Shown here: positions 36,101 through 49,700 of the stretch, one piece after another | Layout of the letters: each line of letters opens with the position of its first letter | Numbering within the stretch: position 1 is the stretch's first letter | Assembly (NCBI GenBank): GCA_905221605.1 | Contig: CAJNDS010002634.1 | Location: 2,005,077-2,069,076 of the forward strand | Length of the DNA: 64,000 nucleotides | DNA from: Symbiodinium natans | Taxonomy: Eukaryota; Sar; Dinophyceae; Suessiales; Symbiodiniaceae | Direction of reading: 5' to 3' | Position numbers and translations under genes: made by a program | Notes under the pieces: generated by a model | Databases searched by the model: none | What the model was told of the DNA's origin: nothing | The model's input: the letters and a program-made list of their open reading frames with translations, nothing else

Positions 36101-36265
36101 GTTTGGAGTCCAGCCTGGGTTTAGGGTCGAGTGTTTCGGGTTTAAGGTTTAGGGTTGAGTGTTTAGGGTTCTTCGAACTTCATGGCCTCAGGCCACTCAG
36201 CCCCAAAAGACTGAAGCAATTCCGGAGCGTGGCTTTCTTCAGTTCACGCAAAGCCCCCTTCCCCG

Positions 36266-36325
<60 letters not shown>

Positions 36326-39300
36326 CCGCCCCTCCCCCCCTCCCCCCCTCTCCCCCCCCCCCAAAAGGCAGTCCGCCAGCTTTCTGGATGTATTGCCCGG
36401 AAAGAGCTCAAAGCCAGAAGCCGGGCCCCCCAACACCCTTGCGGACCAAATGGACCCTGAGGTCATATACCCTTGACTACCATCCTAGTCTCCGGGTCCT
36501 AGTCAGGTAATATGAACCATAAACCCTTTGAGGGTTCATTTCGTCTCCCAGCATGCCACCCGATCAGCACTGCGCCCGCCGTAAGGAGATAGGCTGATGC
36601 CACCGAAGACGATGGTCGACTCTGCTTTCCGATGGTTGCATGCAAAGTCCCTGACCTACAGGCATTCTGCCATGGTGGAGCGGGAGGCGCGAGCATAAAG
36701 GAGAGGACACCCCATACACCCTACCCGCAGAACTAAACCCGAAACTCTAAACCCTAGACCCTAAACCCTAAATCCCAAACCCTGCCCCTAAACAATAAGC
36801 CCTAACCCTAGACCATACCCTGAACCCCAACCATAGACCATACCCTGAACCCCAAAACCCTACGTTTGATGAAGCACTTTGCTGAAGGGCATCTGACTCC
36901 TTGGGCTCGTGACGGTGGCTGCCTTTGTGCTGAAAGGTCCTAACCAACGCCCCTACCCAGCCCTGAGATATAGTTACGATACCCAGTGGGCCTTTACTCC
37001 CTTGCTTACGGTACCTGTAGGTTCCGTTATCCACTTTCAAGGCCATGAAACGCAAAAAGCAAGGTGCAAGAGTTTACGTAGTCCGGAGTCCAGAGGCCGT
37101 GTTGCTGCAGACGGTGGCACGGGCACTGCCTCAGCGACAGCAGGGCGCAGGCAGGAGTTCAACCATACCCTCATATCTCAAGCAAGCCGCGCCGAACTTG
37201 ATCCTGGCGCCTCTTCTCTCAAGCATTTGGCACATGGATTTACCTTGGGGTCGGAGGTCCTGGTCCAGCCTATGGGGTGGGAAGTAACATACTAGAGCAT
37301 GTCCAACATTAGGCGACACATCACCAAGGAAGCAAAAGTGTAGGTACTGAAATCATTTTGAGCGATCAGAGCCTTTACAGCTGCTTTGCAGTCGGTCTGT
37401 CGGGGGGCCCCGCTAAAGCAGGTTGAACATGTGGGTGTAGCATTGAAGGGCGCACTTGTGCCCAGCGAAAATTCTGTCAGCTCAGGTGCCAGAAAATGAT
37501 GTTATGCCTGCCGTCCTATCCATGTTCCATGATGTGCCCAGGCTGCACTTCACGAATACCGATTTAGGGCGCGATCTGGCTTTTTTATACGATATTTGGG
37601 GTACCTCATTGGGGTCCCTGTTATATGAGGGATCCTACTATTTGGGGGGGTCGAGATGAGGGGTCCCTTGTCGTAAAGCCCCATTCGGGTTTTTGGGGTC
37701 TTTGCAACACTTTGTAGTGGTCATCGCGAACCCAGGCACAGGGGAGTATGCCCCAGGCAAGCCAGGTGCTTCTCTGCCTTGGCATGGACGAGCTCTACCA
37801 GGAGAGATGTGTAGGGTTTAGGGTTTAGGGTTTAGGGTTTAGGGTTTAGGGTTTAGGGTTTAGGGTTTAGGGATAGTTTGCCAGTGTCCAACGACGTTGT
37901 CGAAGGGGTTAGGAAACATTGAACAGCAGCAGCGGCACCAGGAGGAGAATTTGCGCATCTTTCTCCTGCGCTGCATGCTCTCTGCAACTGGTGCTCTTCA
38001 TGTCCTCGTGCTGCCAGAGTTCCTTTCCACGTCAGCTCAAGAGTATTTCGTGGCCTGCTGGCAGCGACTGGTTGGCGATCTTCAGACATCCGCAGGCAGA
38101 GGCAAGTATCTTCTCGCCATTGCAGGGTCCAGCAGCCGCAACAGCCTGCTCTTTGATGCCTTCCGTGCCCATCAGAGGGATCCACCGCAACTGCAAGTCG
38201 AAAAGCTGAGAAGGCAGCTAGCAAATCAGTGCAAGATCGTGTGGTCCAGGAACGCATGTGAAGGAAAGTCGACTTTCATCCGGCAAGACTGTGCTGGTGG
38301 ACAGACGGTGGTCGCCGTCAATGAGACGACCTCCGACTTCGAGATCATCTGCCGCTTGCGCGAGTGCAGACGCTGGTGCTCCGCGGCGATTACATTTGCC
38401 CTATCACCCTTGGTGTCTGCACTGAGGGTGGACACGTTGCCCGCCTGGTCTGCGGTGTTTGCTATTGTTTGATATTACCGCATTTCTGGTGCTGTCTTCA
38501 GAATTAGTGGCTATTGGCCATCGTTGAAATAGGAGCGATAGATACTTCTCTTGTATCTTCGCCATCCTCCTTACCAAATATCATGCACCTGTTGTTCTTC
38601 AATAAGCTTGTTCCTAAACCCTAAACCCTAAACCCTAAACCCTAAACCCTAAACCCTAAACCCTAAACCCTAAACCCTAAACCCTAAACCTATGGTGGCT
38701 GCCATGGCCTGCCCAGGTTGCTGTTCCGCACGCTGGTCCTTCACCAGCTTTCCTACGCCGATGGCAAGCCCTACCGCCTTGGTCAATCTAGGCTTGGCAT
38801 GGCTGGTTTAGGGTTTAGGGTTTAGGGTTTAGGGTTTAGGGTTTAGGGTTTAGGGTTTAGGGTTTAGGGTTTAGGGTTTAGGGTTTAGGGTTTAGGGTTT
38901 GAGCTTCGTTCAAAAAAGGGTTTCAGACAGTGAAGGCAGCTGCTTGTGTTGTGGGTCTTGAGCGGGTGCTCAGTTTCGATACATGTATCCCTCTCCTTTG
39001 CCTGGGCTAGACGCAGTGCGTCGCACGGGTGTGTGGCAGAGAAAGTGGCGTCAAACCCTTGTACCTCCTGCGGGACGCAATGAAAAAGGGTTTATGGTTC
39101 ATGTACCTTCATAGGATTTACAGTAGCATAGAGTATCATAGGATTTACACTAGTATAGGGTGTATGACCCCAAGTTGCGGGTTCATCTGGTCCCCAAGGC
39201 TCTTGCACAAGCCCCCTTGATGGGTACAAGGATGACGTACGTCGAAATCCCCAACGTGCTCCAGAGCTCATCATCGCCGGCCCTCGGCAGCTTCGCGAGC

Positions 39301-40755
39301 CTCGGATGGGGAACTCGAGCGTGCGCTCCGTACTCGACACTGAAACCACAAACCCCGGACATTAAACAAGCATGACCGTTTAGGGTTTAGGGTTTAGGGT
39401 TTAGGGTTTAGGGTTTAGGGTTTAGGGTTTAGGGTTTAGGGTTTAGGGTTTAGGGTTTAGGGTTTAGGGCTCAGGGAGGGGGGGATAGGGGAGGCAATCC
39501 CAAATTCCACGCTTGGACATGATGCTTGTAGCACCGGCACATGCTCGTAGCACGCTTAGATCCCTTCACAGCTCCTTGTGCGGAACTGACTATCTCTATT
39601 AAAACAAAGCAAATGTCTACATCTGCCACGCATGTATACACACAAGCCTGCGGGCATTCTTACATGGGGCGGGGTGGGCTCTAACAAATGTTCGGAGCTT
39701 TGGGGGAAGATATAGGATATGAGTCTTTAAGGTACAAAAGCCCTCATTCTGTAGATTTCCTGTCATCTTGCCGCAATCCACCGATTTCCGGCCCTGCCCA
39801 GCAGGAAGCTGGTGACAGTGTGCGAAATTCGCATGTCAGCCGAGAGACTGGCTCTTCAACATGGAGATTTGGCCCAGGCCTGTGTCCTGCCCAGGTTGTG
39901 TTCACTAGAGCAGCCTACAGTGCATCTTGAAAAACAATGCTTCAGTTGTGCAATTTCTTGGGGGCTAAGAGTGCTCATTAATTAACAACACGGGTTCCAT
40001 GTACAGTACAGCAACAAGCGGTAACAAGCGATGCTGGGTTGAGATTTGGGCCTCGGACACGAAAACTCCATGCAAATCATGGTCCGGTGCCGCCCGTGTG
40101 GTCGTCTCAACCCGTTGGGGTCCCTAAACCCTAAACCCTAAACCCCAAACCCTAAACCCTTGTCGAACCAAGATCCCCTCACCAGGTTTTCAGTAGCAGT
40201 GCAGGCAACTGCCTCCGGGGCCTGCAACCATCCCTCAACCCGTCGAAAAACTCCCCTTTTTGGCCCATTCGGGCGTAAATGTAGCCAAAAAGTCATTTGA
40301 GGGCTTTGGGGCTGCGTGAAACCCTACATCGTGACAGGCTTGCAGCTATCTCTGGGCGCTGGAGCAGCCCCGCTGTCGCGTGGATCAGGCTCCTTGCTGA
40401 AAGCCCAAACCTTCGCATTTTTTGACTCAACAACTTAAACCCCTGTGCTGCGGGCCCTAAACTTGAAGACGGTGCCGGCGTCGTGTAGGCTGATGGGTGG
40501 ATACTTCTTGTATCCCGCTTCTGTTTCGACTGCCCTGGGATCTTGCTGTTGCTTGTTGCTGCTGCTGTCGTCGCTCCGCTTCGAAAGTCGAGGTGCTTGG
40601 TGTGTTTTTGACTCTAGGACCCATGGCCTTGCCCGCGCTTCTCATTGAGACCGGAGCAGTGTCTCAGATTGCTGGAGGCATCTCAGCTGTTCCGTGCTCT
40701 GGGTTGAGGGTTTAGGGTTTAGGGTTTAGGGTTTAGGGATTGACTGAGTGCCTGT

Positions 40756-40794
<39 letters not shown>

Positions 40795-43700
40795 ACAGAG
40801 AGAGAGAGAGAGAGAGGATTTAGGGCTTAGGCTTAGCAGGCACACGTGATGGCGACTGATTGAGCTTTCGGGCTGTGTTGGCTTGTTCTGAGGGCCACCA
40901 AGCCCCCACAATGTGCATGATCAGCATGCCGAAGCCTCCTCCCATCAAGCCATCCCAGCTGCAGCACCAAGTAAGGCCCTGAAGGCCCTTCATCCTGAAT
41001 GGGTTTAGGGTTTAGGGTTTAGGGTTTAGGGTTTAGGGTTTAGGGTTTAGGGTTTAGGGTTTAGGGTTTAGGGTTTAGGGTGACGGCCGGAGGCAACCAT
41101 AGGAACACATGAATACGCACACTGAGTTGATACAGTGCTTTGCTCTAGTGATATTCCCTTTGCATTGCCAAGGTCCTACATATATCTTACAGTGTATCTT
41201 AGGGGCCGGGTAGTCAGCCTTTACCCTTCTTGCTTATGTAGAATCCTATCACAAAAAAAAGGTTAACCTTCTTGGGGCAAGGGTATTCAGCCCCTAAGAT
41301 ATGGTCGGCTCGGCCTTGAACCGTTGGATGAGGCCTACGGTCCAGAAGTGGAGAACGGTACACCTGCACTGCGAGCAGCGCCTGTGCCAGCCCGAGTCGA
41401 GAGAAATGTGGGTATGTTTAGCAGTTTCCCAGTCCGTGCTCAAAAAGGGTTTAGGGTTTAGGGTTTATAGGGTTTAGAGCCACCGGTCAGTCCAACGGAA
41501 AGCCTGCGCCTGAAACCCCAACGCCCAAACGCCGGGCCTGAGCCAGGTGCTGCTGGTGCACTTTGCCAGAATCGTCTGCCAGACGTTTGAGTACCTCGGC
41601 ATTCCAGCCCCCCCCCCCAGCAGCCCCCTTCCCATGCTAGGCATGAAGAAACTCTTCAGAGGCTCAGTAAGCATCCTTGCGCAGTTGGGAGCATGGCATG
41701 GAGGTGTGGGGTGCTCTTGTGCGCACGCGAAATATTCTAAGAAAAGTAAGTCCAAAATGTATGGTCCAAGGATGGCGAGTCGTGACCCCACCCTGTCAAG
41801 ATCCAAAAGCTTTGTACACAACTGACACGCAACCTTAAGGTACTAAACCCAAAGCCCTAAACTCCATCTTCCTCCTAGGCTGCAATCCCGTAGTGCGTGG
41901 CTAGACTGGTGACAAAAGAACCCTCTAATCTTCCCGCCTAAAGTCCTAAACCCTAAACCCTAAACCCTAAACCCTCCTAACCCCCAAACCCGAAGCCCCG
42001 AGCTCGCCCAAAGGCCGGCTGTGCGCGGGTTGCAAGGCTTCAGTCGTCACGCGCAGGCATCGCAGCGGCTGCAGCCTGGCGTCTGGCTTTGCAGGGTTCT
42101 AGACCTTTAGGGTTTAGGGTTCAGGGTTTAGGGAGCATAGCCAAGCTCGTTGCAAAAGGGTTTAGGGTTTAGGGGTGTAGATTCTGGGCTATAAAAGTTG
42201 CACCCTGCAGTTCTTTTAAGCATTTGGGGGGCTAGGCCAGAAGCATTCAAAGGTTTGGGAGCGCAGGTTCACCGACAGGCAGGCCAGGAAGAGCAGAGCT
42301 TATAGGATTTAGTTCAGGGATTTGAATCAGGGTTTTCTTCCCCTGTTGTGTACAGGATTTGAATCAGGGTTTTCTTCCCCTGTTGTGTTCCCACACCCCA
42401 AGAATGAAGGGGGGCGCCTTAATCAGGAAACTGATCATCTGGAATATTGAGGGCTATGTTCGGGGTGGGGGGCTGAGGGGGGGTTCGTGGGTAATTGTCA
42501 ACCCGGGATGCGCGGTGCAGCAGACGCGCAAAATACTGCCAGAAGTTGTACATCATTGCAACATGTACGCGTGGATCGACATTGTGCCACTGGTCGCGAC
42601 GGCACGCAGGGGCTATGATGCGGTTGCCAGGCGCGTGCGGAACAGATGAGAAGTAAGAAAAGCAGACGGCCTGCACAGCAAGGCGAATGGTTTGTGACAG
42701 CCATCTTTGAACCCGATCACACCAAGCAAAGTTTAACCCTGGACACACACACAATGCCTCAGACACATTTGAGGTTTGTTGGGTGTTCAATCATTCTACA
42801 TCTACGGCTCGGATTGGGTTTAGGATACTCATGGGTTCCTGCACCCTAGCCCTTCAACCACACGCCCTGCATCCTAACCTTAAACCCTAAACCCTAAACA
42901 AAAACCCCAAACCCCAAACCCCAAACCCCAAACCCCAAACCCCAAACCCCAAACCCCAAACCCCAAACCCCAAACCGCAAACCGCAAACCGCAAACCGCA
43001 AACCGCAAACCCGACACCCTACACCCTACACCCTACACCCTAAACCCTAAACCCTAAACCCTAAACCCTAAACCCTAAACCCTAAACCCTAAACCCTAAA
43101 CCCTAAACCCTAAACCCTAAACCCTAAACCCTAAACCCCCTAAACCCTAAACCCTAAACCCTAAACCCTAAACCCTAAACCCTAAACCCTAAACCCTAAA
43201 CCCTAAACCCTAAACCCTAAACCCTAAACCCTATCCTCCCATGGCCAGTCGGAGTAGTGAGCCAGGTAGACCCCATCTCGGCCCTTGGGATATCTTCGTC
43301 CCTTACTGGGCTTAAGGGGTACCATGCTTAGCAATGGTTCAAGCGGTGTAACGGTTTCATGTTGGTACTGGGTTTCGGACGCTAGATGGGACCCTAAACC
43401 CTAAACCCCTAAACCCCTAAACCCCAAACCCTAAACCCTAAACCCTGAACCCTAAACCCTAAACCTTTTGGTTGCTGAGGATGCAGAAGCTGCGCAGCCT
43501 GGCAGCGCAGCTTGCTGCACGCCACTTGCGCTTGCTCCGCACAAAGCGTTCGGGGGTTCAAGGTTTGGGAATTTGGTTTGGGGGTAGGGTTTAGGGTTTA
43601 GGGTTTAGGGTTTCGGGTTTCGGGTTTAGGGTTTAGGGTTTAGGGTTTAGGGTTTAGGGTTTAGGGTTGAATTAGGGTTTCTGCTCTTGGGGTTTAGATG

Positions 43701-46700
43701 CTGTAGCCCTAGCCAGCCTGGCTTGAAATTTCAACTGAACTGTGTCAGGGTTCCAACATAAGAAGCTCAACCGACTGATGAGTCAAATATCTGCAGAGCG
43801 TGGAATCAACTGGCATGCTGAGGCTGCAGAAGTCGTTTTTGCCAGAGCAGGCGCAGATACTGCAGCTACCACCAGACGAAGGTTGGGGTCTCGGACAGAG
43901 AAGTTCTACTGACTAATTCCATTTCGAACCTGAAACCACCCACAAGCCTGATATCTCGAAATCCAAACTCTGCAGGCCAGAGACGGCCCTAAATAGGGTT
44001 TAGTTGCCGAGGCGAGTGTTTGATCTACCTACTTGCTCGGCTAAACCTCAACCGCTTTCATTCGATGACGTGCGTGTCCCCTTTTTTCCCACGCTACAAA
44101 AGGTCGATCATTCCGGCTGCTGAAGACGTGGGGCGAGCAGCTGATGATGATACCTTGTCAGGTGAGAGTCGCGGGGTTTCCAAGAGGATAAATGCTAGAT
44201 GTAATATACGAATATATCAGCAGGTAGTGATAGCGTAGCAGATTTATTACAATAAGAATTAAAGAGAACAACAAAAGCAAGAATATTGCAACACAGGACA
44301 TGTTGGACATGTTGGACTTCACCCTGAACCCCAGAGAAAATGCTGTCAGGAATGCCGCACTCGGAAGAAGACGCATGACACCCACGTCTCGGGCTTCAGC
44401 CCAATTGTCCGTGCCTTGGGCTACTGGGAGAAGCAGCCCAACAGCAAGAAGGAGAAGGCAGATTGGGAGAAGGTCGGGTTCTGGATCGCAAATATCTCCG
44501 AGGAAAGCAGATCGTCATCAGAGCCTGGGGAGCTGGAGATCTTGTTGAACAATCTCTTGGGGGTCTGCCCGGACCAGGGGCTGCTAGCTTTCGCACTCAA
44601 GCATCTGGATGCTCATCCAGGTCTGAAGGGTTTTGCACTGACCGTGGACACTGTACTGAAGATGACGGCTCTGTACATACGCATCAACTCGGGTGTGCCG
44701 ACGGTGCTGATGGGGGAGTCCGGCTGTGGCAAGAGTGCGGTCATTCGGTACTTGGCGCTCTTCTGTGACATTTCGGCTTTCGTGCTGGATGTGCATGGCG
44801 GTCTTGCAGAGAATGACATTGTTGAGTTTGTCTCTGAAGCCGTTGCCGCAGCCTTCAGCAACCCAGCTGGGAAAGTCTGGGTCTTTCTGGATGAGATCAA
44901 CACGGCCAGCTGCGTGGGCCTCTTCCGTGAGCTCGTTTGCGACAGGTCCATGAAGGGCACCGCCCTTCCCCCCAACCTGAGACCTAGTAGAGTAGGTAAC
45001 CTTTAACCTTTTTGGGGTAATATAAACCCCTTTAAAATCCCAAAGGTGATAACCTTTAGTCCCCCCAGGTTACTGGACAACTAAGGAGAGTCTTCGCAGC
45101 CTGCAATCCCTACCGCGACTCGAGGTTCTCTTGCAGCGCTTTCTCGGTGCGATCATATTTAAATGATCGTTTTGGTGGGAACAGATTGTAACGTTGTTGA
45201 TGCTTGGTTGCCGTGCGAACTCGCAAATGAAAGACTTTTGCGCGCAAGTGAGGAAAGAAGTCGGACAGTCACGCAACTGCTGGCTTGGATTTGGCACCCT
45301 TCAAGGAGAGGCCATCAACGAGGCCATCATGCCTCGTTCCGCTGACCGATCTTGTCTATGCAGTGTATCCCTTGCCACAGCCTCTGAGCAGCAGCCCAGT
45401 AAGTAAACGCTTGATATGCATGGAGATGCCGGGGCTAGCGATCGGCACAGCAGTCTAAATGATGGATATTGTGTCTGCACCTCCACCTTTGCACATCTCC
45501 TGCTCGAGGTCTCTGATCATGTGCGCATGGGACTTCGGAATGCTGAGCGTGGCGGAAGAGCGGCGGTATGTGCAAGCCATCCTCCGGGAACTTCCTTTCG
45601 GGGATACAGAGTGGCGCCCAATTCACTGCTGCATGGTCATGGTGGTAGCTGGGTGTTTGAAAGCTGTTTTGCGAACCCTTCATGTTTCTGTTTAATCACC
45701 CTAATTGCACTTAAATTTGCTCAAAGCCACGTTATCCGCAAGCATCCCAACGAAGAACTCCAAGGTACTTGCATGCCATAGGTTCCTCCGGAACAAGCAG
45801 GACATTGCTGCCGTCTCCCTCCGCGACGTGCGCCGCGTTGCCAACTTGGTTCCCTACTATCTGCACAAGCTACAGCACCAGAACGACCGACGTCCATCCG
45901 AGGAACAGGAAAGCCGGCAAGGGCTTTTGCTGAAAGCGTTCTACGTGGCCATCTGTCTATGCTACTGGTTCCGTCTCAACACGAATCACCGCACGGCCTT
46001 GCTTCAAGAGATCCAAAAGGAGCTTGAGCGAACCTGGACTGCGGAAAGGATACGATTGAATGACGGTCGCTGGCGTATCAAGGCAGGGAAAGGGGTTCAC
46101 TTGCCACAGTAGTGCAGGGCTCGTGCTGTTGTCTTGTCTGAAGCACGTAGTGAACCCAAGTTTCATAGCCAGGCCTAATTGAATTCTTGAATAGCATGAA
46201 CCATGATCACCTGACTCACACAGACCTGAAATTGTAAGCGTGGCACAGTTGGGACTTCATTTACCTACAGTTTAGTAGCAACTACCCTGAATTAGCAGGT
46301 ATAGCCCATAAAACTGTAGGTAAAGAGGTGTATGGCAGACATCACGAGCCCTCGCCCGGGAGGAGGCGATGGAGGAGTACTGGACAGAGCTGCCGTGGGA
46401 CTGGTACAAAGCCACCTTCATTGAGGACTGCATCTTGAGGGATTGAGGTTTAAGCTCGGATCATGAGTTGTTTGACCTCCTCTCTGGTGTGGCAACCAGG
46501 GCTGCAAGATGCGTTGTTCACAGACTTGCGCTCAGGATACATGCTGCAATCCGGGGTGACAAAGACTGATGACCGTGATGTGCATATGTAGCGTTTAGCT
46601 GGCCTGCCCTTCTAGACCTGTCCAACTTGAACAAGGCCCAGGGCATAAGATATGATGAGGTTTACGTGTGCAACCATGCATATAGTCACTTAAACCCTGT

Positions 46701-49700
46701 GGCCCAAGCCCATAGATCGTAAACCCTCAACCGGTGGAGTTGAAAGCCAGGTAGATTCCCTGGGGGGAGCCCTGGGGGCTTGCAGCTTATGGGTGCATGT
46801 AGTTTTTTTTTTGCAAGGAGCTGCTGAATGAGCAGATGGATCAGATGATCCATGCCCTTAGGCGTGACTTCATGTGTGTGCGGTTTGGCACGAATCTTCA
46901 AGACCTGGATTCTGGATTTTGCCAGGGCTGCTGCCGATCCAATGGTGATCAGGGACTCTGACCTCTTACCATTTTCAAACACGACTACCATCAATATTGC
47001 TTTTGCTACTATCATTGCTATTACTATTGCTATTACTATTGCTACTACTATTGCTACTACTATTGCGCTATTACTATTGCTATTGCTATCAATATTATTC
47101 TTATTGTCCAGATAAGGCCATGCAGGCCACACAGCCCCTGCCCGCGGGCGTTGCGGCGAACCAATCTCTCAAGGAGAACATCTTCACCATGAGCCTCAGC
47201 CGGTTTAGGGATTAGGGTTTAGGGTTTAGGGTTTAGGGTTTAGGGTTTAGGGTTTAGGGTTTAGTGTCTCGGCCGGGACTTCAGAGGGAACGTGTGAAGG
47301 TAGGCTTCTGCTTCCTGATGTCCGCAAGTTTGAGCATGTATAACGGTCTTCTTGAAATTTCAGGTGCCCAAGAAAATCTAGATGGCAGCATCTACTGTAG
47401 GACTTGAGAAGAACTGAGGTTTGTAAGACAAGTCTGTCGCTGAAAAAGCTCCTGCTGCTCCCTTGTTCCTTCTGCAGCTCTTGAACACTTAAGCCCTAGA
47501 TTCCTGCAGTGCATCCACAGGTCAAGTGGCAACAGTGAGCTCCCCAGAGCCTGCACCCCAAGGAATCTGGCCTATTCCCCATCAACCGGGTGGATGTGGT
47601 GCAAAAACTCAAGGTGAACGAAAGAAGTTGGAGGAACGCTCTTGAAGTTTTCGGGTCTGAGGTTGCAGCATCACATCTTGAAGGCGAGTAGCCATGCCTC
47701 GCGGCATGAGGGTTGTCAGGGGTCTACAAGGTGATCTGAGGTTTTGGCGATTACATGACAGATGCACTTGATGCCATACTCAGGATCGTATGCATCGACG
47801 TGCGCATACCACTCATCATTGATTCTTGGCGCAGGTGGTGAGAGTGCACCGGTTCTTTCCTCGGTGTTGTTGCCAATGCTGCGCCGGATGGGTCTGCAAC
47901 ACTGCGTGGTCTTGTGGCAATTTTCGTTGACGAAAAGAACGGTCCTTGTGTGGGCACGTGAATTTGTTGTTGTATATACACAGGCGTATATGTATACATA
48001 TATATATATATATATATCTACACATACATGTATATATCATGGGGGCCAGAGTATATCAGCTGCCATCTGGGAGGAACTGCCCCCATGTGCCTTCCAGGTG
48101 GCCTGCACTTGATCCTAAACCTAAAACCTGAACCCTACAACCCTAAACCCTAGAACCCTAGAACCCTAGAACCCTAAACCCTAAACCCTAAACCCTAAAC
48201 CCCAAACCCCAGGTCTGGCCTTGGCCCTAAGCCCTAAACCCTAAACCCTAAACCCTAAACCCTAAACCCTAAACCCTAAACCCTAAACCCATGGGAAGCT
48301 TTGAGGTCGGCAAGCCTGGCTCCTCCAAGAGCCTTGCGATGCAGATCATACGCGATGCTTGGCACGCTTTCTTCTTGGGGCTTAGGGTTTAGGGTTTAGG
48401 GTTTAGGGTTTAGGGTTTAGGGTCTATAGGGTTCTAGGGTTTAGGGTTGTAGGGTTCAGGGTCTAGGGTTTAGGGTTTAAGGTAGCTTCGGGTTTCTCAG
48501 TCAAGCTTTCCTGACTGATCCCCCAGTGGCATATTTTCCAAAAAGCGCAGGCATGATGGCGGTGTTGGTGTCCAGCTTGCCTTTTTGGTGCCTGGTGCTT
48601 GGGCGGTTGGGGTTGGGATGTTCCCCGTTGTGCGAACAGTCCTTAATAGGGACGATAAGGGGGGGGGGGGGGTACTATAATCCCTATGCAGGACTGTCAG
48701 TATAAGGGGGGGACATTCCAAGGTTGGGCCTTTGGTCCGAAACGTTCAGGGGCACTCAGTTCTTCAGCCGTTTCTTTGCAAGTCATTCAGACAAACGCAG
48801 CCCTAAATGTCACCCCTGGATCCCAACGGATCAGCTAGGCACGTGGCAAGAAAACAGAAAGTCAAAGAATAATGTCGTCATATAGTGATATACTAGTAGC
48901 GTCAAATCAGAACAACTTTTCTGGTATGTAATGTAATACCTGGCTTGGAAGCGTTCGCACAGCAGGCGCGGTGGGCATCGCGATAATGTACGAATAAAAT
49001 GAATATACTACTGCTAGGACCCAGAGTATCCCCTTCACTTATATGCCCTGTTAAAGCGAAAAGGGTACCCTTTTTCCTGGGCCACTCTTGGGTGCAGAAT
49101 GTTCGACTATACAAATATACCAATGTACTATTACACCAATATACTAACATACTAATATACTAACATACTAACAAACCAATACACTACTATACTAATCTAC
49201 CAATGTACTTATACAAACATACTAAAATACTAATCTACCAATACCAGGACGGACTATTATACCCGATAACCCCCCTAAAAAGGCCCTTTAGAGGATTGAT
49301 TATAGGGATTATAGAGCCTAATAGCCCATCCTGGTATGCAGATGAAAAACCTTGAGCCCAAGGATCGGTTTCACCGCTCGACCAAACCCCGGCAGCTCAG
49401 CCACTTTCCAGACATTGCGGCCGCTCGGACGGGGTTTTTAGGATTTAGGGTTCTGGGGTTTAGGGTTTAGGGTTTAGGGTTTAGGGTTTAGGGTTTAGGG
49501 TTCTAGGTTTCTAGGGTTTAGGGTTTCTCACCCGGCAGTGATCGAAGAGGCCTAGACGCAAAAGGGCTTTGGGTTGAGGGCTAAGGGTTCAGGATTTAGG
49601 GTTTAGGGCTTAGGGTTCATTGTTTAGGGCTCGTATGAGCTGGATCTGCAATTTCTTCTGGGGCCTCCACTGTGTGCGATGTGGCGGCATAAGATCGCGT

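Larger units (their letters stand above)
38903..41520. other. Long intron-like stretch
   Basis: Holds TTTAGGG arrays at 39,378-39,470, 40,706-40,738 and 40,998-41,082, a CCCTAAA patch at 40,124-40,160 and a GA microsatellite at 40,756-40,815. An imperfect duplicate ATAGGATTTACA(G/C)TAG lies at about 39,112-39,156. No exon was recognised, although the RNF213 order would allow some AAA1-AAA2 sequence here. Confidence 0.5.

Noticed and set aside
36103-36510. Proline-rich protein frame
   Set aside because: It results from the poly-C run; all frames on that strand are open as poly-Pro.
46686-47132. Hydrophobic Val-Ala-Ile repeat frame, membrane-like
   Set aside because: It is a translation of the ATT/GCT microsatellite; real exons on the other strand (46,818 and 47,126) flank or overlap it.
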